DNA from: [Clostridium] colinum
GTDB taxonomy: Bacteria > Bacillota > Clostridia > Lachnospirales > CAG-274
Direction of reading: 5' to 3'
NCBI RefSeq assembly: GCF_940677205.1
Contig: NZ_OW712331.1
Coordinates: 682,001 to 746,000 of the forward strand
DNA length: 64,000 nucleotides
The position numbers and the translations under genes are program-made. The notes under the pieces are model-generated. The model saw nothing but the letters and a program-made list of their open reading frames with translations. It was not told where the DNA came from and ran no database searches. This document shows, piece by piece, positions 17,728-27,871 of the stretch (the stretch's first letter is position 1; each line of letters starts with the position of its first letter).

Positions 17728-17744
17728 TTTATAACAGATTATAA

Positions 17745-19394
<1,650 letters not shown>

Positions 19395-19452
19395 TAAAAT
19401 AAAATTTAGTTATTATTAATTAAATTAAATAAATATAAGAGTTATTTAATTT

Positions 19453-19512
19453 AGTTGTATACTGTTTTAGTGATATAAAAAATATTACTAAAAATAGTAT
19501 ACAACTTTTTTG
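19453..19512 (+). terminator. groESL terminator (GTTGTATA-type hairpin)
   Basis: The 5' arm AGTTGTATACTGTTTTAGTG pairs, with small internal loops, to a 3' arm ending AGTATACAACT, then TTTTTT. Related hairpins sit at 40425 and 40768. Confidence 0.85.
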
Positions 19513-19608
19513 TTTTTATATTTTAATTAAATGAAAAATATTATATATAATAAAAATATATTTAATTAAGTATATTTTTAATAGTAATTATAAAAAATAA
19601 AAAAGTAC

Positions 19609-19637
19609 TTGCAATATGTTAAATGTTATGATATAAT
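19609..19637 (+). promoter_or_regulatory. Sigma-A promoter of the rpsB operon
   Basis: TTGCAA (19609-19614), 17-base spacer, TATAAT (19632-19637). It drives a ~95-base structured leader. Confidence 0.85.
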
Positions 19638-19658
19638 CACAAGGAAAAATATAACACA

Positions 19659-19710
19659 CATAAGCTATTTAGTTTAAGGGGTGCTTTTTAAGTCTTAAAC
19701 AAGGCTTATG
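19659..19710 (+). promoter_or_regulatory. Structured rpsB leader, probable S2 autoregulatory element
   Basis: Two coaxial stems: outer CATAAGC (19659-19665) with GCTTATG (19704-19710), and inner GTTTAAG (19672-19678) with CTTAAAC (19694-19700), separated by unpaired purine-rich bases. The stem is directly followed by GGAGG and, 17 bases later, a second AGGAGG that serves the start codon. Ribosomal protein S2 leaders with such stems are known in Firmicutes; identity with that family is inferred. Confidence 0.55.
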
Positions 19711-19737
19711 GAGGAATAACCATAGGAGGAAATTAAA

Positions 19738-20457
19738 ATGGGCGTAATTTCAATGAAACAATTATTAGAAGCTGGGGTTCATTTTGGACATCAAACTAGA
19801 CGTTGGAACCCTAAAATGGCAGAATATATTTTTGCTGAAAGAAATGGTATTTATATCATAGATTTACAAAAAACTGTTAAAAAAGTAGAAGATGCTTATC
19901 AAGCAGTTTTTGACATTGCTAAAGAAGGTGGAGAAGTTTTATTTGTTGGTACAAAAAAACAAGCTCAAGATTCTATTAAAGAAGAAGCTATTAGATGTGG
20001 TATGTACTACGTAAACGAAAGATGGTTAGGTGGTATGCTTACTAACTTTGAAACTATCAAAACTAGAATACAAAGATTAAAAGACCTTGAAGCAATGATT
20101 GAAGATGGTACAATGGATTTATTACCTAAAAAAGAAGTTGCTAAACTTATGCACGAAAAAGAAAAGCTTGATAAAAATATTGGTGGTATTAAAGAAATGA
20201 AAAAAATACCAGAGGTTATTTTCATTGTTGACCCTCGTAAAGAAAGAATAGCTGTTCAAGAAGCGCATAACTTAAACATTACTACTGTTGGTATTGTTGA
20301 TACTAACTGTGACCCAGAAGAAATAGACCACGTAATACCAGGTAATGATGATGCTATTAGAGCTGTTAAGCTTATTGCTGGTAGAATAGCAGATGCTGTT
20401 ATCGAAGCTAGACAAGGTGAAATTATGACTGAAGCTACTGAAGAAGTTGCAGAATAA
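19738..20457 (+). CDS. rpsB: 30S ribosomal protein S2
   Basis: 239 aa, complete. [22 protein letters not shown] is the S2 signature region, followed by [22 protein letters not shown] and [12 protein letters not shown]. Start ATG at 19738, eight bases behind AGGAGG. First gene of the rpsB-tsf-pyrH-frr cluster; a terminator hairpin separates it from tsf. Confidence 0.98.
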   Translation: MGVISMKQLLEAGVHFGHQTRRWNPKMAEYIFAERNGIYIIDLQKTVKKVEDAYQAVFDIAKEGGEVLFVGTKKQAQDSIKEEAIRCGMYYVNERWLGGMLTNFETIKTRIQRLKDLEAMIEDGTMDLLPKKEVAKLMHEKEKLDKNIGGIKEMKKIPEVIFIVDPRKERIAVQEAHNLNITTVGIVDTNCDPEEIDHVIPGNDDAIRAVKLIAGRIADAVIEARQGEIMTEATEEVAE

Positions 20458-20490
20458 TTTAAATAAATATAAATATTAAAATAAAATTAT

Positions 20491-20519
20491 GCCTAAGCCC
20501 TCTTGGGCTAGGCTTTTTT
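20491..20519 (+). terminator. Terminator/attenuator between rpsB and tsf
   Basis: GC-rich stem GCCTAAGCCC with GGGCTAGGC (one bulged A), TCTT loop, then TTTTTT. No promoter is seen between it and tsf, so it probably acts as a partial terminator that sets the S2:EF-Ts ratio. Confidence 0.9.
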
Positions 20520-20553
20520 AAAGTAAATAATATAACTTATGGAGGTAATTAAA

Positions 20554-21492
20554 ATGGCTGTTACTGCTGCTATGATTAAAGAACTTAGAGAAATAACTGG
20601 TGCAGGTATGAGCACTTGTAAAGAGGCATTAGTGGAAACTGATGGTAATATTGAAAAAGCTATTGAAGTTTTAAGAGAAAAAGGTCTTGCTACTGCTGCT
20701 AAAAAAGCAGGACGTATTGCTGCTGAAGGTGTTAGCTTTGCTCACATTACAGATGATAATAAAGTAGGTGTTTTATTAGAAGTAAATAGTGAGACAGACT
20801 TTGTTGCTAAAAATGAAGTTTTCCAAAATTTTGTAAAATCTGTTGCTACACAAATCATATCTTCAAATGCTACTACTGTTGAAGCATTATTAGAAGAAAA
20901 ATGGAATGAAGATAGCAATGAAACAGTATCTTCTATTTTAACTCAAAACATTGCTACAATTGGAGAAAACCTTACTATAAGACGTTTTGAAAAAGTTGTA
21001 AATAATGGAAATAGCTTTTTAGTATCTTATATACATGCTGGTGGTAAAGTAGCTGTTTTAGTTGAATTTGAAACAGAATCTAGAGATGAAAGATTAGTAG
21101 AAGCTGGTAAAAATGTTGCTATGCAAATTGCAGCTATGAACCCAGAATTTTTAAATAAAGAAGCTGTACCTTCAGATTTTATCGAGAAAGAAACAAGAAT
21201 TTTATCAGAGCAAATTAAAAATGACCCTAAATTTGCAGATAAGCCAGAAAAAGTTATTGAAAATACTATCAAAGGTAGACTTGACAAAACTTTAAAAGAA
21301 AAATGTCTTCTTGAGCAAGAATATGTTAAAGCAGAAGAAAAAGAAACTGTTGCTAAATATGTAGAAAAAGTTGCTAAAGAAATTGGTGCATCAGTTACTG
21401 TTAAAAGTTTTGTGCGTTATGAAACTGGTGATGGTATTGAGAAAAAAGAAGAAAACTTTGCAGAAGAAGTTAGCAAAGCTATGCAAGGTTAA
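20554..21492 (+). CDS. tsf: Elongation factor Ts
   Basis: 312 aa. Begins MAVTAAMIKELREITGAGMSTCKEAL, the EF-Ts UBA-like domain, then the core FLLEVNSETDFVAKNE-type segment (here LLEVNSETDFVAKNEVF). It recycles EF-Tu-GDP. The start is the ATG at 20554 behind GGAGGT; an ATG five codons earlier overlaps that site. Confidence 0.97.
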   Translation: MAVTAAMIKELREITGAGMSTCKEALVETDGNIEKAIEVLREKGLATAAKKAGRIAAEGVSFAHITDDNKVGVLLEVNSETDFVAKNEVFQNFVKSVATQIISSNATTVEALLEEKWNEDSNETVSSILTQNIATIGENLTIRRFEKVVNNGNSFLVSYIHAGGKVAVLVEFETESRDERLVEAGKNVAMQIAAMNPEFLNKEAVPSDFIEKETRILSEQIKNDPKFADKPEKVIENTIKGRLDKTLKEKCLLEQEYVKAEEKETVAKYVEKVAKEIGASVTVKSFVRYETGDGIEKKEENFAEEVSKAMQG

Positions 21493-21500
21493 TATATATG

Positions 21501-21541
21501 TTAAAAAAATTCCTTAGCCTTTTGTTAAGGAATTTTTTTAA
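21501..21541 (+). terminator. Terminator between tsf and pyrH
   Basis: A long A/T-rich stem (about 21502-21516 with 21526-21541) with a GC-containing core (TTCCTTA/TAAGGAA) and a T-run within the 3' arm. Lies in the leader of pyrH, about 55 bases before its start. Confidence 0.85.
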
Positions 21542-21596
21542 CACATTACTATACATTTATAATTTTATAAATATACACTTAAGAAAGGTAAAATTT

Positions 21597-22298
21597 ATGT
21601 ATAAAAGAGTTATACTAAAACTTAGTGGAGAAGCATTAGCAGGGGATACAGATAAGGCATTTGATAATGATATTATAAATGGTTTAATTTTACAAATAAA
21701 AGATATTATTGAAAAAGGGTTGGAAGTTTGTATTGTTGTTGGTGGTGGTAACTTTTGGCGTGGTAGAAGTGCTAATAAGTCTATGGATAGGACAAAGGCA
21801 GACCAAATAGGTATGATGGCAACAATTATGAATGGGATATATTTATCAGATAGTTTTAAACAAAATAATATTGAATCAATCGTTATGACACCATTTATGG
21901 TAGGGTCTATTACAGAACAATTTAATAAACAATCAGCTTTAAAATACTTAAAAGAAAAAAAAGTATTAATTTTTGCTGGTGGTATAGGACACCCATTTTT
22001 TTCTACAGATACAATAACAGCACTTAGAGCTTGTGAGCTTGAAGCAGATGCTATATTATTTGCTAAAAGTATAGATGGTGTATACGATAAAGACCCAGCA
22101 ATTTATAGTGATGCTAAAAAATTTGAACAGATACCTTGTAAAGACATAGTAGAAAAAAATTTACAAGTTATAGATATTGCAGCAGCTAACTTATGCTATG
22201 AAAATAAAATACCAGTTATTATTTTTGGATTATTGGAAAAAAATAGTTTGATTAGAGCTAGTTTAGGAGAAAAAATAGGTACTATTGTAACAGTATAA
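21597..22298 (+). CDS. pyrH: Uridylate kinase (UMP kinase)
   Basis: 233 aa of the amino-acid-kinase fold. YKRVILKLSGEALAG is the ATP-site start, with VVGGGNFWRG and the UMP-binding DQIGMMATIMNG. It makes UDP from UMP. The ATG at 21597 follows GAAAGGT; an in-frame ATG 33 codons upstream would place the tsf terminator inside the coding region and is rejected. Confidence 0.96.
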   Translation: MYKRVILKLSGEALAGDTDKAFDNDIINGLILQIKDIIEKGLEVCIVVGGGNFWRGRSANKSMDRTKADQIGMMATIMNGIYLSDSFKQNNIESIVMTPFMVGSITEQFNKQSALKYLKEKKVLIFAGGIGHPFFSTDTITALRACELEADAILFAKSIDGVYDKDPAIYSDAKKFEQIPCKDIVEKNLQVIDIAAANLCYENKIPVIIFGLLEKNSLIRASLGEKIGTIVTV

Positions 22299-22319
22299 TA
22301 AAATTTGGAGGTAAAATAT

Positions 22320-22871
22320 ATGTCGGATATAAAAATTTTTGAAGAAAAAATGCAAAAATCAGTTTCTAGCCTTGAAAGTGAATTAAGTACTATTAGAGCT
22401 GGAAGAGCTAATCCACACGTTTTAGATAGAATAAAAGTAGAAGCTTATGGTATGGAAATGCCAATTAACCAAGTTGGTAATATATCTACACCAGAGGCTA
22501 GACTTATACAAATAGCTCCTTATGATATATCTACATTAAAGGATATAGAAAAAGCTATTAATACTTCAGATTTAGGTATAAATCCTTCTAATGATGGTAA
22601 AGTTATTCGTCTTGTTTTTCCTGAGCTTACAGAAGAAAGAAGAAAAGAGTTAACTAAAGATGTAAAGAAAAAAGGCGAAGATTCTAAAGTTGCTATAAGA
22701 AATATTAGAAGAGATGCTATAGATACAGTTAAAAAAATGCAAAAAAATAGTGAAATTACAGAAGATGAATTAAAATCTTTAGAAGATAAAATTCAAAAAT
22801 TAACAGATAAATATGTTGGTGAAATAGACAAAGCTATTGAATTAAAAAATAAAGATATTATGTCTATATAA
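22320..22871 (+). CDS. frr: Ribosome recycling factor
   Basis: 183 aa, typical length. Conserved STIRAGRANPHVLDRIKVEAYG, then PINQVGNISTPEARL and the charged C-terminal helix (RRDAIDTVKKMQKNSEITEDE). It splits post-termination ribosomes with EF-G. Start ATG at 22320, seven bases behind TTGGAGG. uppS and cdsA, which commonly follow, are absent here. Confidence 0.97.
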   Translation: MSDIKIFEEKMQKSVSSLESELSTIRAGRANPHVLDRIKVEAYGMEMPINQVGNISTPEARLIQIAPYDISTLKDIEKAINTSDLGINPSNDGKVIRLVFPELTEERRKELTKDVKKKGEDSKVAIRNIRRDAIDTVKKMQKNSEITEDELKSLEDKIQKLTDKYVGEIDKAIELKNKDIMSI

Positions 22872-22903
22872 TATAAGGGCTTTATAGTTTATTATTTAAT
22901 AAA

Positions 22904-22961
22904 AAGGTTCTTTGTTAAAGTTTTGAGGTTTAAAACATTATAAATTTTAGCAAAGAGCCTT
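22904..22961 (+). terminator. Hairpin behind frr, probable terminator
   Basis: AAGGTTCTTTGTTAAA (22904-22919) pairs with the segment ending CAAAGAGCCTT (about 22945-22961) with small mismatches. The downstream T content is modest (AAATTGTTAAATTTT). It closes the rpsB-frr unit ahead of the glmS promoter. Confidence 0.6.
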
Positions 22962-22980
22962 AAATTGTTAAATTTTATTA

Positions 22981-23009
22981 TTGAAAAAAATATATTGTTA
23001 TGTTATAAT
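22981..23009 (+). promoter_or_regulatory. Sigma-A promoter of the glmS transcript
   Basis: TTGAAA (22981-22986), 17-base spacer, TATAAT (23004-23009). Transcription would start about 40 bases before the ribozyme cleavage site. Confidence 0.82.
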
Positions 23010-23058
23010 TTTAACGTCATATAATTATATAAAGGAGGATAGTTGTTAATAAATAAAA

Positions 23059-23200
23059 GCGCCTGAGCTATTTTTAGCTGACGAGGAAGAAGTTTATCGA
23101 TCATTCGGCGGATGCTTCTCGTCCTATGGCATAGAGGAACGTAGACTTTTAACAAAATAAAAAGGAAACTTTTTACACAAAATAAAAGTAGTTATGCCAA
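23059..23200 (+). ncRNA. glmS ribozyme/riboswitch (glucosamine-6-phosphate-activated self-cleavage)
   Basis: Recognised from the conserved core: GCGCC at the cleavage site (G+1 at 23059), the P2 strand region GCTGACGAGGAAGAAG, TTTATCGA, TTCGGCGGATGC, and the distal ACAAAATAAAAAGGAAAC followed by CTTTTT and ACAAAATAAAAG. Bound glucosamine-6-phosphate is the cofactor. Cleavage exposes the glmS mRNA to 5'-exonuclease decay, giving feedback on GlmS. The 3' limit is approximate. About 125 bases with further structure lie between it and the start codon. Confidence 0.95.
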
Positions 23201-23207
23201 TAAAAAA

Positions 23208-23277
23208 TCTCTATCAAGTTAATAAATAAGTTTTTGGAAGTAACTTAATAGAGAATTTATCCAATTACTTATTTATT
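23208..23277 (+). promoter_or_regulatory. Two interlocked hairpins between the glmS ribozyme and glmS
   Basis: Hairpin A: 23208-23221 pairs with 23241-23254 (14 positions, one C/A mismatch). Hairpin B: 23221-23231 pairs perfectly with 23267-23277, extended by TTGG (23234-23237) with CCAA (23261-23264). B's left arm lies in A's loop and B's right arm beyond A, so they are mutually exclusive or form a pseudoknot. B is followed by a T-rich stretch (TTCTTTTT). Confidence 0.6.
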
Positions 23278-23324
23278 TTCTTTTTAGTTTATACTTTAAA
23301 ATTGATTGTAAGGAGAATAAATTT

Positions 23325-25145
23325 ATGTGCGGAATAGTTGGATATATAGGAAATAAAGATACAAAAAATATATTATTAAAAGGATTAAAAAAGTTAGAAT
23401 ATAGAGGGTATGATTCTTCGGGTATAGCAGTATTAGACCAAGATATAAACATAGTTAAAACAAAAGGTAAAATAGCTAACCTTGAAGAAAAACTAAATTT
23501 AAGCAATATATCTGGAAATATTGGAATTGGTCACACTAGATGGGCTACTCACGGTGAACCAAATGAAGTTAACTCTCATCCTCATTTTTCTAATGATAAA
23601 AAAATTGCTATTGTTCATAATGGAATTATAGAAAATTATTTAGAACTTAAAGAAATGTTACAAAAAAAAGGCTATAATTTTATTTCAGAAACAGATACAG
23701 AAGTTATAGTACATTTATATCATAGTTATTATGATGGAGATATGATAAATACATTATCTAAAGTTTTAAAAGATATAAAGGGGTCTTATGCAATATGTGT
23801 AATTTGTGAAGACCATAAAGATTCATTTGTTGTTGCTAGAAAAGATAGTCCGCTTATTATCGGAGTTGGTGAAAATGAGAATTTTATAGCATCTGATGTA
23901 CCAGCTATATTAGAAAATACTAAAAAATATTATTTTTTAGATGATATGGAAATGGCTATTATAAAAAAAGATAGCGTTACTATTTTTGATTTAGAAAAAA
24001 ATATAGTAAAAAAAGAAACTTTTGAAGTTAATTGGGATATATCTTTGGCAGAAAAAAATGGATATGATTATTTTATGCTAAAAGAAATTTTTGAGCAACC
24101 AGCTTGTATAAAAAAATGTATTAGCAGTAAAATTTTACAAGATGATGTATTTTTTGAAAATTTTTCTTTTACTAATGAACAAATTAATAATATAAATAAA
24201 ATTCATATAGTTGCTTGTGGAAGTGCTTGGCACGCTGGTATGGTAGGAAAATATATTATTGAAAATATGTGTCGTATACCAGTAGAATTAGACATAGCAT
24301 CTGAGTTTAGATATAAAAATCCTATTTTAAATAAAAATGATATATGTATTATTATAAGTCAGTCTGGAGAAACTGCAGATACATTAGCAGCACTTAGATT
24401 GGCTAAAGAAAATGGAGTTAAAGTTATATCTATTGTTAATGTTGTTGGTAGCTCAATAGCTAGAGAAAGTGATGAAGTTTTATATACATTAGCAGGTCCA
24501 GAAATAGCAGTAGCAACAACTAAAGGGTATTCTACTCAATTAAGTATATTATATATGATTTGTATTAAATTTGCACATATTAGAAAAACTATAAGTAATG
24601 ATAGTTTTAAAGAATATATTGAAAGTTTGAAAAATTTAGATAATTATATAGAACAAGTATTAAACTTAGAAGAAAAAGTTAAAGAAATTGCAAACAAATA
24701 TTATAATGTAGATAATGCATTTATTATTGGTAGAGGGTTAGACTACTGCATGTCTTTAGAATTTTCATTAAAATTAAAAGAAATATCTTATATTCATAGT
24801 GAAGCATATGCGGCAGGAGAATTAAAACACGGTAGTATTGCATTAATAGAAAAAGATACAGTTGTTTTTGGAGTTTTAACACAAGATGAGCTTATTCCTA
24901 AAACTATATCTAATTTAAAAGAAGTTAAAGCACGTGGAGCAAAAGTAATTCTTATTGCAAAAGAGGGGTATGAAAACTTAGATGATATAGCAGATGATAT
25001 AATTTTTATACCTAAAATAAAAGAAGAATTTATTTCATCTGTAGCTATTATACCTATGCAGTTGATATCTTATTATATCGCAGTTAAACGTGGTTGTGAT
25101 GTGGATATGCCTAGAAATTTAGCTAAATCTGTTACAGTTGAATAA
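23325..25145 (+). CDS. glmS: Glutamine-fructose-6-phosphate aminotransferase
   Basis: 606 aa, full length. The N-terminal glutaminase has the Cys nucleophile in MCGIVGYIG (Cys2 of the precursor) and GHTRWATHGEPN. Two SIS domains follow (CGSAWHAGMVGKY, ISQSGETADTLAALR) and the C-terminal NLAKSVTVE is conserved. It makes glucosamine-6-phosphate for peptidoglycan. The gene is controlled by the upstream ribozyme, which binds the enzyme's own product. Confidence 0.98.
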   Translation: MCGIVGYIGNKDTKNILLKGLKKLEYRGYDSSGIAVLDQDINIVKTKGKIANLEEKLNLSNISGNIGIGHTRWATHGEPNEVNSHPHFSNDKKIAIVHNGIIENYLELKEMLQKKGYNFISETDTEVIVHLYHSYYDGDMINTLSKVLKDIKGSYAICVICEDHKDSFVVARKDSPLIIGVGENENFIASDVPAILENTKKYYFLDDMEMAIIKKDSVTIFDLEKNIVKKETFEVNWDISLAEKNGYDYFMLKEIFEQPACIKKCISSKILQDDVFFENFSFTNEQINNINKIHIVACGSAWHAGMVGKYIIENMCRIPVELDIASEFRYKNPILNKNDICIIISQSGETADTLAALRLAKENGVKVISIVNVVGSSIARESDEVLYTLAGPEIAVATTKGYSTQLSILYMICIKFAHIRKTISNDSFKEYIESLKNLDNYIEQVLNLEEKVKEIANKYYNVDNAFIIGRGLDYCMSLEFSLKLKEISYIHSEAYAAGELKHGSIALIEKDTVVFGVLTQDELIPKTISNLKEVKARGAKVILIAKEGYENLDDIADDIIFIPKIKEEFISSVAIIPMQLISYYIAVKRGCDVDMPRNLAKSVTVE

Positions 25146-25170
25146 AAAATTTATAATATTATAAAAAATT

Positions 25171-25236
25171 AAAGGTTATACACTATTTATAATAAGTAAA
25201 AAGTAATTAATTATAAATAGTGTATAACCTTTTTAT
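25171..25236 (+). terminator. glmS terminator
   Basis: A perfect 22-bp stem (25171-25192 with 25211-25232), 18-base loop, and a run of T residues overlapping and following the 3' arm. Confidence 0.9.
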
Positions 25237-25466
25237 TTTATATTTAGTAATATTAAAAATTTGTATAACAAATATTATAGTAATTATATTAATTAGTATT
25301 CTAATTGGTGTTGAGTGTATTTAGCTAATACTTTATAACTTTTATCTATTAAGCTATACTCTAACTATTATAAAAAACTATTAAAATATATTAATAAGAT
25401 TAGATTATATAATTTTTTACATAATTAATGATAAATAAACAATATATCCTTTAAAAGTTATAAGTA
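25237..25466. other. AT-rich intergenic stretch without a visible gene
   Basis: Between the glmS terminator and the lysR promoter. I see no open frame with a ribosome site and no convincing structured RNA. Confidence 0.5.
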
Positions 25467-25496
25467 TTGACATATGTATATCAAATTAGTTATAAT
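25467..25496 (+). promoter_or_regulatory. Sigma-A promoter of the LysR gene
   Basis: TTGACA (25467-25472), 18-base spacer, TATAAT (25491-25496), 32 bases before the start codon. The regulator is not divergent from a target gene, unlike most LysR loci. Confidence 0.82.
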
Positions 25497-25528
25497 CTAT
25501 ACAGGCAAAATTGAGGAGTGATTATAAA

Positions 25529-26422
25529 ATGACAATAAGACATTTAAAAATATTTATTTCTGTTGTAGATTACAAAACAATGAGTAATGCAGCAAAAAAG
25601 TTATTTATATCTCAGCCTTCTGTTAGTCAAGCTATCAGAGAAATAGAAGAATATTATAATATAAGAATTTTTGAAAGATTATCACAAAGGTTATATTTAA
25701 CAAAAGATGGAGAAAATTTATTAAAGTATTCTAGATATATTGTTAGTACCTTTGATAATATGGAAAAAGAGTTTAAAAATAATCACAATAACATGTATAT
25801 TAGAATAGGTAGTAGTTTAACATTTGGTACATATATTTTACCTACAATAATGGAAAAATTTGAGAAAAAATATAAGGATATAGATATAAAGATAACTGTA
25901 GACAATACTAAAATAATAGAGGAAAAAATTATAAATAATGATATAGATATAGGAATAGTTGAAGGAGAAACATATAATACAGATATTGTAAAAATTCCAT
26001 TTTTAAAAGATAGACTGGTAGTAGTTTGTGGATTAAACCACGAACTTGCATTAAAAGAAAAAATTTCTTTAAAAGACTTAAATAATAAGTCAATGATAGC
26101 TAGAGAAGATGGGAGCAAAGAAAGAAGTCAATTTCAAAAGTTTTTAAACCAAAATAATATTAAAGTAGATTGTAAATGGAATTGCACAAGTGTAGAAACT
26201 ATAAAAAATTCATTAAAAAAAGGGCAAGGTTTTTCAGTTTTGTCTATTATGGCTGTTAAAGACGAGATAGAAAGAAATGAGCTTAAAGCTATAGAAGTGG
26301 AAGGAATGGAAAATTTATCTAGAGATTTATGCCTTTTATATCATAAAAATAAATTTTTAAATGAAGAAATACAATATTTTATAGAACTTTGTAAAAGTTT
26401 TCCACAGTATAGCCTTTTTTAA
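25529..26422 (+). CDS. LysR-family transcriptional regulator
   Basis: 297 aa. The N-terminal winged helix-turn-helix is classic (TIRHLKIFISVVDYKTMSNA, FISQPSVSQAIREIEEYYN), followed by a LysR substrate-binding domain (IGSSLTFGTYILPTIMEKF, DIGIVEGE). The closest familiar group is CysL-like regulators, but the effector cannot be deduced. Start ATG at 25529, nine bases behind GAGGAGTG; a TTG six codons earlier overlaps it. The target is unknown; the next gene is on the same strand and not obviously linked. Confidence 0.9.
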   Translation: MTIRHLKIFISVVDYKTMSNAAKKLFISQPSVSQAIREIEEYYNIRIFERLSQRLYLTKDGENLLKYSRYIVSTFDNMEKEFKNNHNNMYIRIGSSLTFGTYILPTIMEKFEKKYKDIDIKITVDNTKIIEEKIINNDIDIGIVEGETYNTDIVKIPFLKDRLVVVCGLNHELALKEKISLKDLNNKSMIAREDGSKERSQFQKFLNQNNIKVDCKWNCTSVETIKNSLKKGQGFSVLSIMAVKDEIERNELKAIEVEGMENLSRDLCLLYHKNKFLNEEIQYFIELCKSFPQYSLF

Positions 26423-26501
26423 CTGTATTTATTAGATATTAGTATATATTTTTTTAAAAAACAAATAATATATAAAATTAAAAATTTATATGAGGTGTTT
26501 T

Positions 26502-26957
26502 ATGAAAAAAATATTACTATTTATTTTTTGTTTTTTATTAATAGGTTGTTCTAAAAATGAATTACCTAATTTATCAAGTGAATATATTTTAAGTGTAATA
26601 AATAAAAAAATAACATTTGAAAATTCTGTAGAAGAAGACTTGAAACAACAAAGTGTTGCTGAGAGATATGGAATATCACCGAATGATATTGAAAGTGGAG
26701 TAGTTTATTATACAAAAGATGAAGACAAAAGTGATAAAATAATTATTGCTAAAGCTTCATCTAAAGATACAGTTGAAAATATAGAAAGAGCATTGTCTAC
26801 AGAGATAATTAGTGTTTCAGATTCTTGGAAACATAATGAAATGGAAATGTCTAAAATAGAAAAACACATATTAAAAACTAAAGATTTATATGTTATAATG
26901 GCTATATCAAATAAAGCCAAAGAGATAGAAAATTTATTTGATAGTTGCTTTGAATAA
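26502..26957 (+). CDS. Small lipoprotein, DUF4358-like
   Basis: 151 aa. A lipoprotein signal peptide ends in the lipobox LLIGCS (Cys at about residue 17). The mature part (AERYGISPNDIESGVVYY, IIIAKASSKDTVENIERAL, LYVIMAISNKAKEIENLF) matches the DUF4358 pattern seen in clostridial lipoproteins. Function unknown. I use the ATG at 26502 behind TGAGGTG; an ATG four codons earlier overlaps that site. Confidence 0.75.
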   Translation: MKKILLFIFCFLLIGCSKNELPNLSSEYILSVINKKITFENSVEEDLKQQSVAERYGISPNDIESGVVYYTKDEDKSDKIIIAKASSKDTVENIERALSTEIISVSDSWKHNEMEMSKIEKHILKTKDLYVIMAISNKAKEIENLFDSCFE

Positions 26958-26973
26958 AATTATTATTTATAAT

Positions 26974-27006
26974 AAGGCGATTAGTTAAAGAACTGATTGC
27001 CTTTTA
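26974..27006 (+). terminator. Terminator behind the lipoprotein gene
   Basis: A 13-bp stem (26974-26986 with 26991-27003, two G-U pairs), AAAG loop, then a short T-run. Confidence 0.8.
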
Positions 27007-27090
27007 TAATAATTATAAAATATAAATATATTGAATATAGATAGTTTTTATTGTATAATAGGAAAAAACTATACTTAAAAGGATAAAAAT

Positions 27091-27852
27091 ATGAGTAAAA
27101 GTATACAAGAGATTAAACAAGAATTTTTAAACCAACCTATAAATAATATTAATGAATTAATTGAAAAATATATACAAGATGAAAGAAAAGGTGTAAAAAA
27201 TATAATAGAATCTTATAATAATAAGTTTATTAAATATAAACAAGAATTATTGAGAATAGAAAATATGAAAAGATATGAAAATGAAGCATATTTTCAAGGA
27301 AAAACATTAATAGCTGGTATAGATGAAGTTGGTCGTGGGCCTTTTGCAGGACCAGTTGTAACAGCTTGTGTTATTTTACCAAAAGATTTTCAAGTTTTGG
27401 GGATAAATGATTCTAAAAAATTAAGTGAGAAAAAAAGAGAAGAGCTTTTTATTAAAATAAAAGAAAATGCATTAGATATAGCTATAAATATGGAGGATAA
27501 CCATGTTATAGATGATATAAATATTTTAGAAGCTACCAAAAAGTCTATGATTAAAAACATAGAAGATTTAAAAAATAAGCCAGATTATCTTATTTTAGAT
27601 TCTATCCATATCGACACAGACATACCTTATATTTCTATGACAAAAGCAGATGAAAAAAGTATATCTGTTGCATCGGCTAGCATTATAGCCAAAGTTACAA
27701 GAGATGAATATATGAATAAAATGCACCTTCTTTATCCACAATATAAATTTAATGAAAATAAGGGGTATGGAACAAAAGAACATATAGAGGCATTAAAAAA
27801 ATATGGACCTTGCCCTATACATAGAAATAGTTTTATAAAAAATTATATATAA
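27091..27852 (+). CDS. rnhB: Ribonuclease HII
   Basis: 253 aa. The catalytic acids are in AGIDEVGRGPFAGPVV (Asp, Glu), with DYLILDSI-type LILDSIHID and the C-terminal YPQYKFNENKGYGTKEH. It removes RNA from RNA-DNA hybrids and single ribonucleotides. About 65 N-terminal residues precede the catalytic domain, the extension usual in Firmicute RNase HII. First gene of a tight plus-strand run. Confidence 0.96.
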   Translation: MSKSIQEIKQEFLNQPINNINELIEKYIQDERKGVKNIIESYNNKFIKYKQELLRIENMKRYENEAYFQGKTLIAGIDEVGRGPFAGPVVTACVILPKDFQVLGINDSKKLSEKKREELFIKIKENALDIAINMEDNHVIDDINILEATKKSMIKNIEDLKNKPDYLILDSIHIDTDIPYISMTKADEKSISVASASIIAKVTRDEYMNKMHLLYPQYKFNENKGYGTKEHIEALKKYGPCPIHRNSFIKNYI

Positions 27853-27871
27853 TATTATAAGGAATGATTTT

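Noticed and set aside
21498-21596. Longer N-terminus for UMP kinase
   Set aside because: It would run through the tsf terminator hairpin; the family starts at YKRVILKLSG and a ribosome site precedes the inner ATG.
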